Positions 20,542 through 30,612 of a stretch of 64,000 bases of DNA are shown here, piece after piece; position 1 is the stretch's first letter; the number at the start of each line of letters is the position of its first letter. The notes under the pieces were generated by a model. That model saw only the letters and a program-made list of their open reading frames with translations, made no database searches and was not told the DNA's origin. Source of the DNA: Dysgonamonadaceae bacterium (GTDB taxonomy: Bacteria > Bacteroidota > Bacteroidia > Bacteroidales > Azobacteroidaceae); the NCBI GenBank assembly GCA_031289145.1, contig JAITQA010000075.1, positions 1 through 64,000 on the forward strand. The letters run 5' to 3'. A program made the translations under genes and the position numbers.

Positions 20542-22458
20542 CTACCAACCTGGATTCTGAATCATATTCGGGTTATTTGCCACCTCTGAATATGGGATAG
20601 GTTGTAAATAATGTTTAGGTTCGAATGCACGCCTCGAAGACAACTCTATACTGTAGGTATCAGTCGGTGGATTCGTGGTCTTGTTTCGAATGATCTCCTG
20701 TCTGTAAATCAATCGTTGTGTTGTTTCTCCGATTTTCCAACGGCGCACGTCGTGAACGCGATGTATTTCAAACGAAAGTTCTATTCTGCGCTCATTACGT
20801 ATAAAGTTACGCATATCCTTTTGATTGTTCAGATTCCATCCATTCCAGCTGAAGGTAGTAGCGACGTTCGGCATATCAGCGCGAGCGCGTATCAAATCTA
20901 AATAACGGATTATTTCCGATCTGTCGGCGCCATCGGATAAGTACTCGTTCTGCGCTTCGGCAAAGTTGAGATACACTTCCGTCAAACGGAATAAAGGGAA
21001 CGCATTCAAGGTTGTTCCGGAAATAGTACTTGTCCGATTATTGGAATAAACTTTGAACGGATCGTTATGTTTGCGTAGAAAGAATCCCGTATGATTAAAG
21101 TCCTGGTTGTATTCCTGTCCGAAGGTACCATCGGTCGGTGATCTCCAGATTTCATACACTACTCCGCTACTATACCTGACTCCATTATAATATACACTGT
21201 GATAGAATCTATTATCTCGATTCAAGTAAGGGTTTTGAGGATCAAATCCATCTGCTTTGGCTCTATCTGTAACGATAAAATCACCATTCGCATCTGTTTT
21301 ATACGATCCTTCTTCATCGGTTTCATAAATCTGAATGCCATTCAAAGTTGAAAACGCTCCCACAAAATTCATGGTAGGAAGAGTTCCTCCCGATTTTGTC
21401 TTTTCGCTTTGCATGGTATGGGGAACACAGAATTTGGTCACTTCGTTAGTAGCTCCTCCTTTTCTTCCATAAACATGAATTATCTCCCGATTACCACCAT
21501 CAGGCGTAACAATTGAAACTTCGTTGAAACCATAAGAAGCACGGGTAGCAAGCGTAGTAATGCGATTTAGCTCTGTGCTGGTAAGTCGGCTTCCGTTTGA
21601 AACCCATAGTTCATAAATACCTTCTTTATTCCGGATAAAATCCATTGCAGCATCGGCTGCTTCTTTCCATCGTTCCATTTTATAATCTCCCCAACTCCAA
21701 GGACAAAGCGATGTAGTAGATCCATAAGCATCATTGTTGCTATTAAATAACGGACTTGCAAATTGTAATAACACACGCGCCTTGAGGGCTTCTGCTACGG
21801 CACTGGTCACGCGCCCGTAATCGGTACTTAGTTCATACCGTGCAGGCAATTTGGAAGCAGCAATATCACATTCTGCAAAGATAAAGTCTTTCATTTCCTG
21901 TAAATTAGCACGAGGAGAATAGAGTTCGGGAGAATTCACATCCAGTACTTCGGTAATGATGGGCACACCACCGTACCAACGCAACAATTCAGCATAGAAC
22001 ATAGCGCGCAACAAGCGTGCTTCATATTTCAACCGCGTGCGTATCTCTTCTGTAGCTATATATTTTTCAGTGTTTAAAGGCACCTCATCTATTTTCTCCA
22101 TAAATTTATTGCATGCCCGAATGGAGGCATAACATGATTGCCATCTTTGCAACTCATCGGGAATACTGGTAGGGCCATAAGCTCCCAGATAAACATTTTT
22201 TGACCATGAATTCAACGGGCGATGTTCACCATCATCCGATATTCCGTCCATCCAATATTGTTGGTCGAAGCCATGAGGCACTTCAAAATAGATATTGCTC
22301 AAAAATTTCCGGGCATTTTCCGCATCTGAAAAGACTTTTTCCTCATTCAGGTCTCCCGATTCTTGTTTATCCAACAGGCTATCCCCTTCCGTTACACATG
22401 CTTGCATTGAAAAGAAAACTGCAAAAATATAAACAAATAATTTTTTCTTTGTTTTCAT
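20542..22458 (-). CDS. SusD/RagB family nutrient-binding outer membrane lipoprotein
   Basis: ORF 20542..22536; Met at 22458 gives lipoprotein signal (MKTKKKLFVYIFAVFFSMQACVTEG); NFIRNERRIELSFEIHRVHDVRRW and MIQNPGW C-terminus. Confidence 0.93.
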   Translation of the reverse strand: MKTKKKLFVYIFAVFFSMQACVTEGDSLLDKQESGDLNEEKVFSDAENARKFLSNIYFEVPHGFDQQYWMDGISDDGEHRPLNSWSKNVYLGAYGPTSIPDELQRWQSCYASIRACNKFMEKIDEVPLNTEKYIATEEIRTRLKYEARLLRAMFYAELLRWYGGVPIITEVLDVNSPELYSPRANLQEMKDFIFAECDIAASKLPARYELSTDYGRVTSAVAEALKARVLLQFASPLFNSNNDAYGSTTSLCPWSWGDYKMERWKEAADAAMDFIRNKEGIYELWVSNGSRLTSTELNRITTLATRASYGFNEVSIVTPDGGNREIIHVYGRKGGATNEVTKFCVPHTMQSEKTKSGGTLPTMNFVGAFSTLNGIQIYETDEEGSYKTDANGDFIVTDRAKADGFDPQNPYLNRDNRFYHSVYYNGVRYSSGVVYEIWRSPTDGTFGQEYNQDFNHTGFFLRKHNDPFKVYSNNRTSTISGTTLNAFPLFRLTEVYLNFAEAQNEYLSDGADRSEIIRYLDLIRARADMPNVATTFSWNGWNLNNQKDMRNFIRNERRIELSFEIHRVHDVRRWKIGETTQRLIYRQEIIRNKTTNPPTDTYSIELSSRRAFEPKHYLQPIPYSEVANNPNMIQNPGW

Positions 22459-22505
22459 ATATTCAGGTGTATTTATACTTGAACGTTTCATACGTAAATA
22501 ATTTA

Positions 22506-25500
22506 TTAAAAGACGACATTTATTCCCAGACTCCATCTACGCAATTGGGGATATGCAGAGCCTGTCTCACTTGAAGATTCAGGGTCCCAACTCATCATTT
22601 TATCCCATGTAAAGAGATTTGTTCCACTGGCAAATACCCTTACGGAGGAAAGATGTAGATTGGAAATCCATTGTTTAGAAAGGGTATAACCGATTTCTAT
22701 ATTTTTCAGACGAAGGTAGCTTCTGTCGAACAACCATCGGGTTGATGATTGATGATTATTGCTGTTACTCCCATAATGAAGAAGAGGATAAGTAGCTGTA
22801 GTCCAACTTGAAGGATCTTCCGGATTATAACGACCCAAATGGTGTTCCATCACTTTACCGGTACTTCCGCTTGAGGTATAAAATTCCCATACGGCGAATT
22901 GAGACAAGGGCATATTGGCTCCACCTGCCCCTTGAAAGAGAATATTAAAATCGAAACTTTTATATTCACCTCCTAAAGTTATGCCATAAGAATATTCAGG
23001 CACTTTACTCTTTCCGATATCACCGATGTCATATTGGTCTATCACATTATCGTTATTCAAATCAAGATATTTACAGTCGCCGGGATAAACCGACCCATAC
23101 GACGGAACAGGCAGTCCTTCGTTCAATGTCGGAAAGCCGTCCGTTAACAAAAGATTTCCGTTAGCATCTAATCTGAAATCTTCTTTTTGATACAGGCCTA
23201 TATCAGTCAAGCCGAAGATTTGTCCGATGGGTTTACCTTTCTTGGACTGCCAATCGTAGATAACATTTTGTTCATCAATTTTTAGATATTTATTGCGGGC
23301 GAAAGTATAATTTCCTTTGATGAAGTAATTGAATCCATTCGCTTTTCCACGAAAAGAGAGTTCCAAATCAAAGCCGCGGTTTTCTACTTCATTGATATTT
23401 CCGGGTGGCAGACCACGATTAGAATCGCTTGGATTACCCATGCCAAGCACTAAGGGTGTATTGTAAGGAATGCCAAGTATATCTACCCGTTTTTCTCTGA
23501 AAATATCTCCTGAGAATGACAGTTTGGAGTTGAACATTTTCATATCCACACCTATGTTTGATTTAAGTGCGCGTTCCCATGTTACATTGGCATTTCCCAA
23601 TTTTCCTTCAACTAACAACTTGTCGGCGGTAAGTCCCGGTGGAATACCGAAATAATAACTTCCGTCACCATCCCCTCCGGATCTCTGATAGTAGATTTGT
23701 TCATAGAAATACTTATAACTACCCATCTCATCATTGCCCACTTCTCCGTAGGATCCTCTGATTTTCAGGTAATCAATTACTTTGATGTTTTCTTCCCAAA
23801 ATTTTTCTCCGGAGATCAACCATCCCAAAGATACGGCGGGGAATAATGCATATCGTTTATCTTTAGCAAAATTAGTAGAACCGTTATAACCGGCGTTCAA
23901 TTCAAAGAAATAACGGTCGAAGTAAGAATAGGTAGTTCGCCCTACCCATCCGAGACGGCTGTAAGGCACATCCTGATCATTCCAATACTGATCTTGTAAA
24001 TATAGCGCTAAAGCGCTTACTTGATGTTTATTAAACCTATGTGCATAATTGAGAGAAAACTGGATGGATGTATTCCTGTTGGCATCACCTCTACTCGTTG
24101 AATAACTAGTTTCTACCCGATCCAAACTCTTCTGATAGCTTCCTAATTTAGTATATAACCAAGCATCCGGTTCTTCGTTGATATAACGTTGAGAGTTGTA
24201 TTTACTATTATATCCTCCCTGAAATTTGAATGATAGTCCTTGTGTAATAAAATCCATTTTTTGATCCAATTTGACGCCTGCTTCCAATACATTGGCATAA
24301 TTCCATCGGTACCCCATTTTGCTAATCATCAGGGTAGGGTTGAACAAGTCCCGTGTATTATTGTTCGTACTGCCGTCAGGATTGATATAGGGTTGCCAAT
24401 TGGGAGCCAGTTTCTGTATCCTGTCGAAAATAGCGCTGTTGTTGTTAGGTTGATTACGTAATTCTACACGCCCTGTCAGGTCAATTCCTAAAGAGGTCGT
24501 TTTTGTAATGTTGAAATCGACGTTAGAACGCACAGAAGACCTTGTATATCTATTATTAGTAGGATAATTATCATTTTTAATCTCGCGATACAATCCTTCC
24601 TGAGTCATATAATTAGCAGATATATAATATTTTACAAATTCAGTGCCACCTGAAACACTGGTGTTTATCAGGTGCTGGGAAGCCATATCATTCAGTAAAT
24701 CCTGATAATAATCATTATCAGGATGGGTATATGGAGAATCTCCCAACCGATAATGCTCCAAATCTTCAGGGGTATACATGGCATCCTTATTGTCATTTCG
24801 CAGGGCTTCATTCAACAAGCTGGCATAATCAAATGAACGCAAATATTTCGGCAAACGTATCGCTTGTTGAAATGAACTTTCATAGGAAATTTTCATGGTT
24901 GGTTTTCCTAATTGTCCTCTTTTAGTTGTAATTAATATTACCCCGTTGGCTCCTCGCACCCCAAATACGGCAGTAGCCGAAGCATCTTTCAGTATAGATA
25001 AAGATTCGATATCTACGGTTTCAATCTCTTTCCAATCTCTTTCCATTCCATCTACAAGTACTAACGGAGAAGATCCGTTCGGGGTAGCCTGACCACGAAC
25101 ATAAATAGTCGAATTGTCGTCTCCCGGTTTACCACTACCCATAATGGTGATGATACCCGAAGCGCGACCGGCCAATGAATTGGTTAGATTCGGGACAGAT
25201 GCACGTCCTAAATCTTTGGCTGTAATCTGTGAAATGGCGCCTACTACACTTTCTTTTTTCTGGACGCCATATCCCACTACCACTACGTCTTGAATTGTGA
25301 CCACAAGTGATTTCAATTGTATATTGTAATGGCTTTCCGTTGTCAGTAGAACTGTTTTTGTTTCATAGCCGACGTATGATACTGTTATAGAAACAGCTTT
25401 GTTAGAAACAGTTATCTGAAAATTTCCATCCAAGTCACTTGTCGCGCCATTACTTGTGCCGGTCTCTTTTATCGTAGCTCCAATCAATTCCATCCCTTCG

Positions 25501-25601
25501 GATTCATCATATATCCGGCCGGTGATGATCTTGTTTTGCCCGGAACTGTTCAGGACAATTACCGAAAGGAACACGAATATTGTAATTATTTTCTCTTTCA
25601 T
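22506..25601 (-). CDS. SusC/RagA family TonB-dependent receptor
   Basis: N-terminal carboxypeptidase-regulatory-like domain (GRIYDESEGMELIGATIKETGTSNGATSDLDGNFQITV), plug (VVVGYGVQKKESVVGAIS), C-terminal WSLGINVVF. Confidence 0.95.
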   Translation of the reverse strand: MKEKIITIFVFLSVIVLNSSGQNKIITGRIYDESEGMELIGATIKETGTSNGATSDLDGNFQITVSNKAVSITVSYVGYETKTVLLTTESHYNIQLKSLVVTIQDVVVVGYGVQKKESVVGAISQITAKDLGRASVPNLTNSLAGRASGIITIMGSGKPGDDNSTIYVRGQATPNGSSPLVLVDGMERDWKEIETVDIESLSILKDASATAVFGVRGANGVILITTKRGQLGKPTMKISYESSFQQAIRLPKYLRSFDYASLLNEALRNDNKDAMYTPEDLEHYRLGDSPYTHPDNDYYQDLLNDMASQHLINTSVSGGTEFVKYYISANYMTQEGLYREIKNDNYPTNNRYTRSSVRSNVDFNITKTTSLGIDLTGRVELRNQPNNNSAIFDRIQKLAPNWQPYINPDGSTNNNTRDLFNPTLMISKMGYRWNYANVLEAGVKLDQKMDFITQGLSFKFQGGYNSKYNSQRYINEEPDAWLYTKLGSYQKSLDRVETSYSTSRGDANRNTSIQFSLNYAHRFNKHQVSALALYLQDQYWNDQDVPYSRLGWVGRTTYSYFDRYFFELNAGYNGSTNFAKDKRYALFPAVSLGWLISGEKFWEENIKVIDYLKIRGSYGEVGNDEMGSYKYFYEQIYYQRSGGDGDGSYYFGIPPGLTADKLLVEGKLGNANVTWERALKSNIGVDMKMFNSKLSFSGDIFREKRVDILGIPYNTPLVLGMGNPSDSNRGLPPGNINEVENRGFDLELSFRGKANGFNYFIKGNYTFARNKYLKIDEQNVIYDWQSKKGKPIGQIFGLTDIGLYQKEDFRLDANGNLLLTDGFPTLNEGLPVPSYGSVYPGDCKYLDLNNDNVIDQYDIGDIGKSKVPEYSYGITLGGEYKSFDFNILFQGAGGANMPLSQFAVWEFYTSSGSTGKVMEHHLGRYNPEDPSSWTTATYPLLHYGSNSNNHQSSTRWLFDRSYLRLKNIEIGYTLSKQWISNLHLSSVRVFASGTNLFTWDKMMSWDPESSSETGSAYPQLRRWSLGINVVF

Positions 25602-25626
25602 TTCTTTTTTTTTAGGTAGTTATCAA

Positions 25627-27435
25627 TTAATTGTCAACACTCCAACCCGGATTCTGTTCAAGGCTTTTGTTGACAATGGTTTCCAAATACGGAATAGGGA
25701 AGAAATAGTCTCTGTCCTGTCTGAATATTTTCTTTTCCACTTCAACTCTTTCAAATTTGGGCAGATTCGCTTCACCGGTAATTTTCAAGCCATGAATGTT
25801 TCCGTTTTCTACAATCATCCAACGTCGTACATCATAATACCGGTGTTCCTCGAAGGCCAACTCCACACGTCGCTCGTTACGAATCAAATCTCTCAACGTT
25901 TGTTGGTTCAATGTTATTCCCCTATTGGCAAATGTAGTTGCCACATCCGGCATCCCGGCGCGGGCGCGTATATGATTAATTGCATCAACCGGAGTTATAT
26001 CGGCGCCCGATACTTTGTAGTTCGGGCCTTCATATTCATTGGCAGCCTCGGCATAATTGAGCAATGCTTCAGCATACCTGAAATACACCCATTCATGTTG
26101 CACAGAGCCGGAACCTGATACAGGATTGGCGTTTGTATAATCCATAAATTTATTAAGGTAATAGCCTGTTGTTGTAGCGGCATTACCGGATCGGTTTTTC
26201 CCATTTTCCCTCATATCGAATGTATAGTTCGACGAATTAGCAAATCTTGCGTATGTGGCTCCATGATAAATGATACTTGCGTAAAAGCGAGGATCGCGTC
26301 CTGTATAGGGATTTGTTTGGTGGACAGGATTATTCCAGTCGAAGACCGTACCGTCCGACATTTCATAAGCGTCAACCATTTCCTGTGAAGGACAAGTGCC
26401 TCCGGAAGCATTAGTGAAACCATCGGGAAAGTTATCATTCTCCGTATCTCTGTTCGGTTGACGTAAACGACCTACTATCACATATTCTCTGTTGTTAGTG
26501 CTACTCCATGTATAAAATAATTTTTGATAGGCTACCTGTGGGCTATCACCGACATTTCCTGTATACAGTGTATGCCAACCCAGATTAATGAGATCCTTTG
26601 CTGCTTCTGCCGCAATTCTCCATCTTTCCCGATTCGTATTCCCATAGCAGACCAGCGGATTATTTTTGTTGTCGAAACCGCTACCGTTATATAAAGGGCT
26701 GGCTGCATAGAGTAACACTCTTGATTTAAGCGCTAAAGCGGCTCCTCTGTCATATCGTCCACTTTCATTTCCCGAATAAGAAACATCCGGAAACAATTCA
26801 TAGGCTTCGTTACAAAGGTGGATAATGTAGTTTACCGTTTCTTCCACGGAACTACGAGGAATGCTTAGATTTTCATCATCAGTGTACGTGCGATCAATGA
26901 TTGGGATTCCCCCCCATTTTTGAAATAACCAAAAGTGACTGATTGCCTTGTGGAAGATAGCTTCACCTTTCAGCCTGTTCACAAAATAAGCGCTCCCATA
27001 AATGGGCGTCCGCATCATTTGAAGTCCGTCAAGCGCTACATTAGCTCTGCGGATGCCATAATATCCACCCCAACGGAACCACGAGCCAACTTCTCCTGCA
27101 CCATCCGAACTCCGATAATAACGCATATTAGAAGGCCCCCAGTTGCCGGCACTCATCTTCCATGCGGCATTTGTGGACGATTTGTTGGTCGAGACATGTG
27201 TTGCCTCATCAGTAGCGGAAGCCAACATTGCATTTCCCTGCAACCGATTATAACTAGCGCTAACTCCATCCGGCTTTTCATTGGTCAATGAGTTTATGAA
27301 CGCTTCTGCCCGGATGGAATCCGTAAATACATACTCTGCATCGTTTAAATCAACCGGAGTATCGTTCAAAGCGTCTAAACAAGAAATCATTCCCAAAGTA
27401 AGCAGTGTCACTATTAAATAATATTTGATTTTCAT
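25627..27435 (-). CDS. SusD/RagB family nutrient-binding outer membrane lipoprotein (second pair)
   Basis: Lipobox MISCLDALND; LRDLIRNERRVELAFEEHRYYDVRRW; SLEQNPGW C-terminus. Confidence 0.93.
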   Translation of the reverse strand: MKIKYYLIVTLLTLGMISCLDALNDTPVDLNDAEYVFTDSIRAEAFINSLTNEKPDGVSASYNRLQGNAMLASATDEATHVSTNKSSTNAAWKMSAGNWGPSNMRYYRSSDGAGEVGSWFRWGGYYGIRRANVALDGLQMMRTPIYGSAYFVNRLKGEAIFHKAISHFWLFQKWGGIPIIDRTYTDDENLSIPRSSVEETVNYIIHLCNEAYELFPDVSYSGNESGRYDRGAALALKSRVLLYAASPLYNGSGFDNKNNPLVCYGNTNRERWRIAAEAAKDLINLGWHTLYTGNVGDSPQVAYQKLFYTWSSTNNREYVIVGRLRQPNRDTENDNFPDGFTNASGGTCPSQEMVDAYEMSDGTVFDWNNPVHQTNPYTGRDPRFYASIIYHGATYARFANSSNYTFDMRENGKNRSGNAATTTGYYLNKFMDYTNANPVSGSGSVQHEWVYFRYAEALLNYAEAANEYEGPNYKVSGADITPVDAINHIRARAGMPDVATTFANRGITLNQQTLRDLIRNERRVELAFEEHRYYDVRRWMIVENGNIHGLKITGEANLPKFERVEVEKKIFRQDRDYFFPIPYLETIVNKSLEQNPGWSVDN

Positions 27436-27471
27436 ATAATCTTGTTTAAATTATTAGTATTTTCTATCTGC

Positions 27472-30426
27472 TTAAAGTGTAATTTTTATTCCAAAATTCC
27501 ATATCCGTTGAATAGGATAAACGATTCCCGAACCAGAACCGGTTTCTACATCAATGATGTTTGTGTGTGACCAATGGGCAAGGTTGTATCCGTTTGCATA
27601 CAGTCGAAGTCCTTCAAGACCGATTTTACTCAATACCCCCGGATTGATGGAATAACCCACTTCGATAGTTTTTAGTCTGAGTAAATCGGTCGGCAAACGC
27701 CAAAAGCTCGAACCCTGACGATTATTTTCCGCGTTGACCAATGATAATCTCGGATAATCTCCTTTATAAAACTTCATCCCATGGGAAACATACGTTTCGG
27801 GAGTACGTGGATTGTAGCGGTTCAGATGATGCACCATTACACCTCCATTCATATAAAACTCATACGTTGATTCGTTATTGAGAGACATTGTCCCGCCATA
27901 TTGTCCAACTATCTGAATGCCAAAATCAAACCCTTTGTAGTATAACTCAAATTCCATGGATACTTGCGTATGGTTCATCTGACGATCTAAAAATACCCGG
28001 TCATATTCATCTATTATTCCATCTCTATTTTGATCTTTATACATAATATCGCCCGGCCGCACATTGCCGTACAGACTTTGGGACGGTGTGTTTGGATCAT
28101 CAATAGTGGCTTGTGTATAAAAACCGATAGCTTCTAATCCCATCACATTATTAATGGGTAATCCGATTTCCGATTGATAGTTTATAAGCGGCACTTTTCC
28201 ATCTTCAATAATCTTGTCTCGGAAAGTTGAAAATACACCTGTAATCCGATAATTGACCTCTCCTGTTTTGTCTTTGAATGAAGTTGATAAATCCAATCCT
28301 TTATTTTCCGTTTTTCCTATGGGAACAAGCGATAGTTTCGAACCAAGCAGAAGAGAGAAATTACCATCGACCATAATGTCTTTATTTTTTTCGTAAAAAA
28401 CATCAGCCGATAATTCTATTTTTTCATTCAACAACAAGGCATCAATACCTATATTGCTTTTTCTTACTTTTTCCCATGTTACGCCATATTGCGGTGGAGC
28501 GCTTTCTTCCCAAATACCAAAACTAACGGAAGTAGATACCGGCAACTCTTTCCCAAACTGAGTGGAACCATTGCGATAAAATCGATGCAAATAAGTGAAA
28601 TAGCCGCCAACATCATCATTCCCTACAAGTCCATATGAACCTCTGATTTTCAAGAAATTAAAAATATCATTTTTGGGGAAAAACGTTTCATTGGTAAGTA
28701 TCCATCCTGCTGATATCGCCGGAAAAAATCCAAAACGACTGTCGGAATAAAACTGTTCCGAACCTTCATATCCTCCGTTAAATTCCAATAAATAGCGGTT
28801 ATCAAATGTATACGAAATCCGGGAATTCAAGCCTGCGTATTGACGCGGAAGATTGGAATTATTTTCCGAGTCCACTTCCCGTCGCGAGCCTCCAAACATG
28901 ACATATACCGAGTTTTTGCCAAAATCCCTCTGATAATCCAGTTTAAACCGGCCGGCCAGCGTCCGCTTCGTACTTGGATAATTGCCACCACTTCCCATTG
29001 CTGTCTCAGACCCTGTTTTTTCGTATTGGTAATTACCGTCACTGTCATATTGAGGAGTTAAGGTACCATCTTCCGCAATTGAATTAAGGATATTATACAC
29101 AGCAAAAGCCTTGTTGCGTTTGGTTTCCTGGTCAAACCAAGTATCGAATGCGAACGTAGCTTCTAATTTTAATCCGGAAGTGATAAAATCAAGTTGTTGT
29201 TTGAAAGTGATATCGGCATCCGTGTTGCGCACATAGTACAAGGAGTATCCTTGCTTGTTCAACAATCCGTAAGGATTATCGGTATAATCTTTCGTTCCTC
29301 CGATTGATCCGTCCGGATTCAACACCGAAAATGCATTGGGAGGTGTTCGATACGTTGACTGAAATACACGTGATGTAAAACTTGATATATCGCCCGGAGT
29401 TGTGCGCTGCTCCTGGCGAGCGGAGATATTGGCGGTCACCGTCAATCGTTTTGTTGCCTGAATATCCACATTTGCCCGCAACGTGACAATATTCATATCT
29501 GCATTTGTATTGTATGTATTCGCCTCTTTGTCTATGTTAAAAATGCCTTCGTTTTGAGTATATCCCAATGAAAGGAAATATTTTGCAAAATTACCTCCTC
29601 CTCTGGCACTCAGATTGTAGTGTTGTTGCCAAGTGTTTTTCTTAATGTAGGAATCATACCAATTGATATTTGGATATAAATACCTGTCGGCTTCCGTATC
29701 ATAAATTCCGGCTATCGCTTTATTGTATTTTTCCATTACGGCAGCAGAATATTTGGGAACAAAAGCCGCTAAATCGGACGAAGTACGTGTCCCGTCGTTA
29801 TAATCGTTATACATCGCTTCATTGTAAAGACGGGCATAATCGTATGAATTAAGGAATTGAGGACGCGAAATATCTTCTTTGATTCCGGCGTTTGCACTAA
29901 ACGACACTTTTACTTTGCTGTTTGAACCTCTTTTAGTGGTTACGGCGATAATACCATTTCCTCCCCGCAAACCATATTGTGCTGTTGCTGCAGCATCTTT
30001 CAGTAGCGTAATTGTTTCTATTTCATTCGGATCAAGTAGTGCCATGTCTCGTTCAAAACCGTCTACCAATATAACCGGACTGTTGCTGCGAAAAGTACGT
30101 TGCCCCCTGAGAAGAACACGAGCCGCTTCAACTCCGGGTTCTCCATTCGATTGAAAGATGAAGAGGCCACTCAATTGTCCTGTTATTTTGTGAATATTGT
30201 TGGTAATGGGATTATTCTCAACCTCGGAAAAACACATTTGGGAATAGGCTCCCGTAATCCTATCCTTGTTTTGATTTCCATTCAATCCAATTATTTCCTC
30301 CTGTTTGGATTGCTTTTTTTCTTCATTTTCAAACTCTTGCGAACAGAGAGGAATCGCTGAACCGAATATTAGCAACACCAAGCACATACGGTGCATAACC
30401 ATATTTTTTAATCCATGCTGTTTCAT
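27472..30426 (-). CDS. SusC/RagA family TonB-dependent receptor (second pair), no obvious N-terminal carboxypeptidase-regulatory domain
   Basis: Plug region RVLLRGQRTFRSNSPVILVDGFERDMALLDPNEIETITLLKDAAATAQYGLRGGNGIIAVTTKRG; barrel and C-terminal WNFGIKITL. Confidence 0.93.
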   Translation of the reverse strand: MKQHGLKNMVMHRMCLVLLIFGSAIPLCSQEFENEEKKQSKQEEIIGLNGNQNKDRITGAYSQMCFSEVENNPITNNIHKITGQLSGLFIFQSNGEPGVEAARVLLRGQRTFRSNSPVILVDGFERDMALLDPNEIETITLLKDAAATAQYGLRGGNGIIAVTTKRGSNSKVKVSFSANAGIKEDISRPQFLNSYDYARLYNEAMYNDYNDGTRTSSDLAAFVPKYSAAVMEKYNKAIAGIYDTEADRYLYPNINWYDSYIKKNTWQQHYNLSARGGGNFAKYFLSLGYTQNEGIFNIDKEANTYNTNADMNIVTLRANVDIQATKRLTVTANISARQEQRTTPGDISSFTSRVFQSTYRTPPNAFSVLNPDGSIGGTKDYTDNPYGLLNKQGYSLYYVRNTDADITFKQQLDFITSGLKLEATFAFDTWFDQETKRNKAFAVYNILNSIAEDGTLTPQYDSDGNYQYEKTGSETAMGSGGNYPSTKRTLAGRFKLDYQRDFGKNSVYVMFGGSRREVDSENNSNLPRQYAGLNSRISYTFDNRYLLEFNGGYEGSEQFYSDSRFGFFPAISAGWILTNETFFPKNDIFNFLKIRGSYGLVGNDDVGGYFTYLHRFYRNGSTQFGKELPVSTSVSFGIWEESAPPQYGVTWEKVRKSNIGIDALLLNEKIELSADVFYEKNKDIMVDGNFSLLLGSKLSLVPIGKTENKGLDLSTSFKDKTGEVNYRITGVFSTFRDKIIEDGKVPLINYQSEIGLPINNVMGLEAIGFYTQATIDDPNTPSQSLYGNVRPGDIMYKDQNRDGIIDEYDRVFLDRQMNHTQVSMEFELYYKGFDFGIQIVGQYGGTMSLNNESTYEFYMNGGVMVHHLNRYNPRTPETYVSHGMKFYKGDYPRLSLVNAENNRQGSSFWRLPTDLLRLKTIEVGYSINPGVLSKIGLEGLRLYANGYNLAHWSHTNIIDVETGSGSGIVYPIQRIWNFGIKITL

Positions 30427-30453
30427 TTACTTTTAAAATTATAATTTTTTCGG

Positions 30454-30461
30454 CAAAGATA
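30454..30461 (-). promoter_or_regulatory. Putative -7 box (TATCTTTG, minus strand) for the susC-led PUL operon
   Basis: CAAAGATA on plus strand upstream of the 27472..30426 start; no good -33 match at canonical spacing. Confidence 0.45.
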
Positions 30462-30494
30462 TATTCATCTATCAAAAGCGCTTTGTAATCGTAT

Positions 30495-30527
30495 TCCAAA
30501 TGTGTGTAATATTATCCCAATGTGTGT
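30495..30527. promoter_or_regulatory. Direct repeat TCCAAATGTGTGT / TCCCAATGTGTGT, 20-bp period, candidate regulator operator
   Basis: Units at 30495..30507 and 30515..30527 in the divergent susC/GH31 intergenic region. Confidence 0.5.
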
Positions 30528-30612
30528 TTGAAAAAAAAATACAAGTATTTGAGACAATAATTACATATCAATAACATAATAACTTGTTACTTTGCGGTAA
30601 ATATAAATTATA

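Noticed and set aside
25456-26118. 220-aa plus-strand ORF opposite the SusC/SusD junction
   Set aside because: Antisense to conserved SusD sequence and without domain signature.
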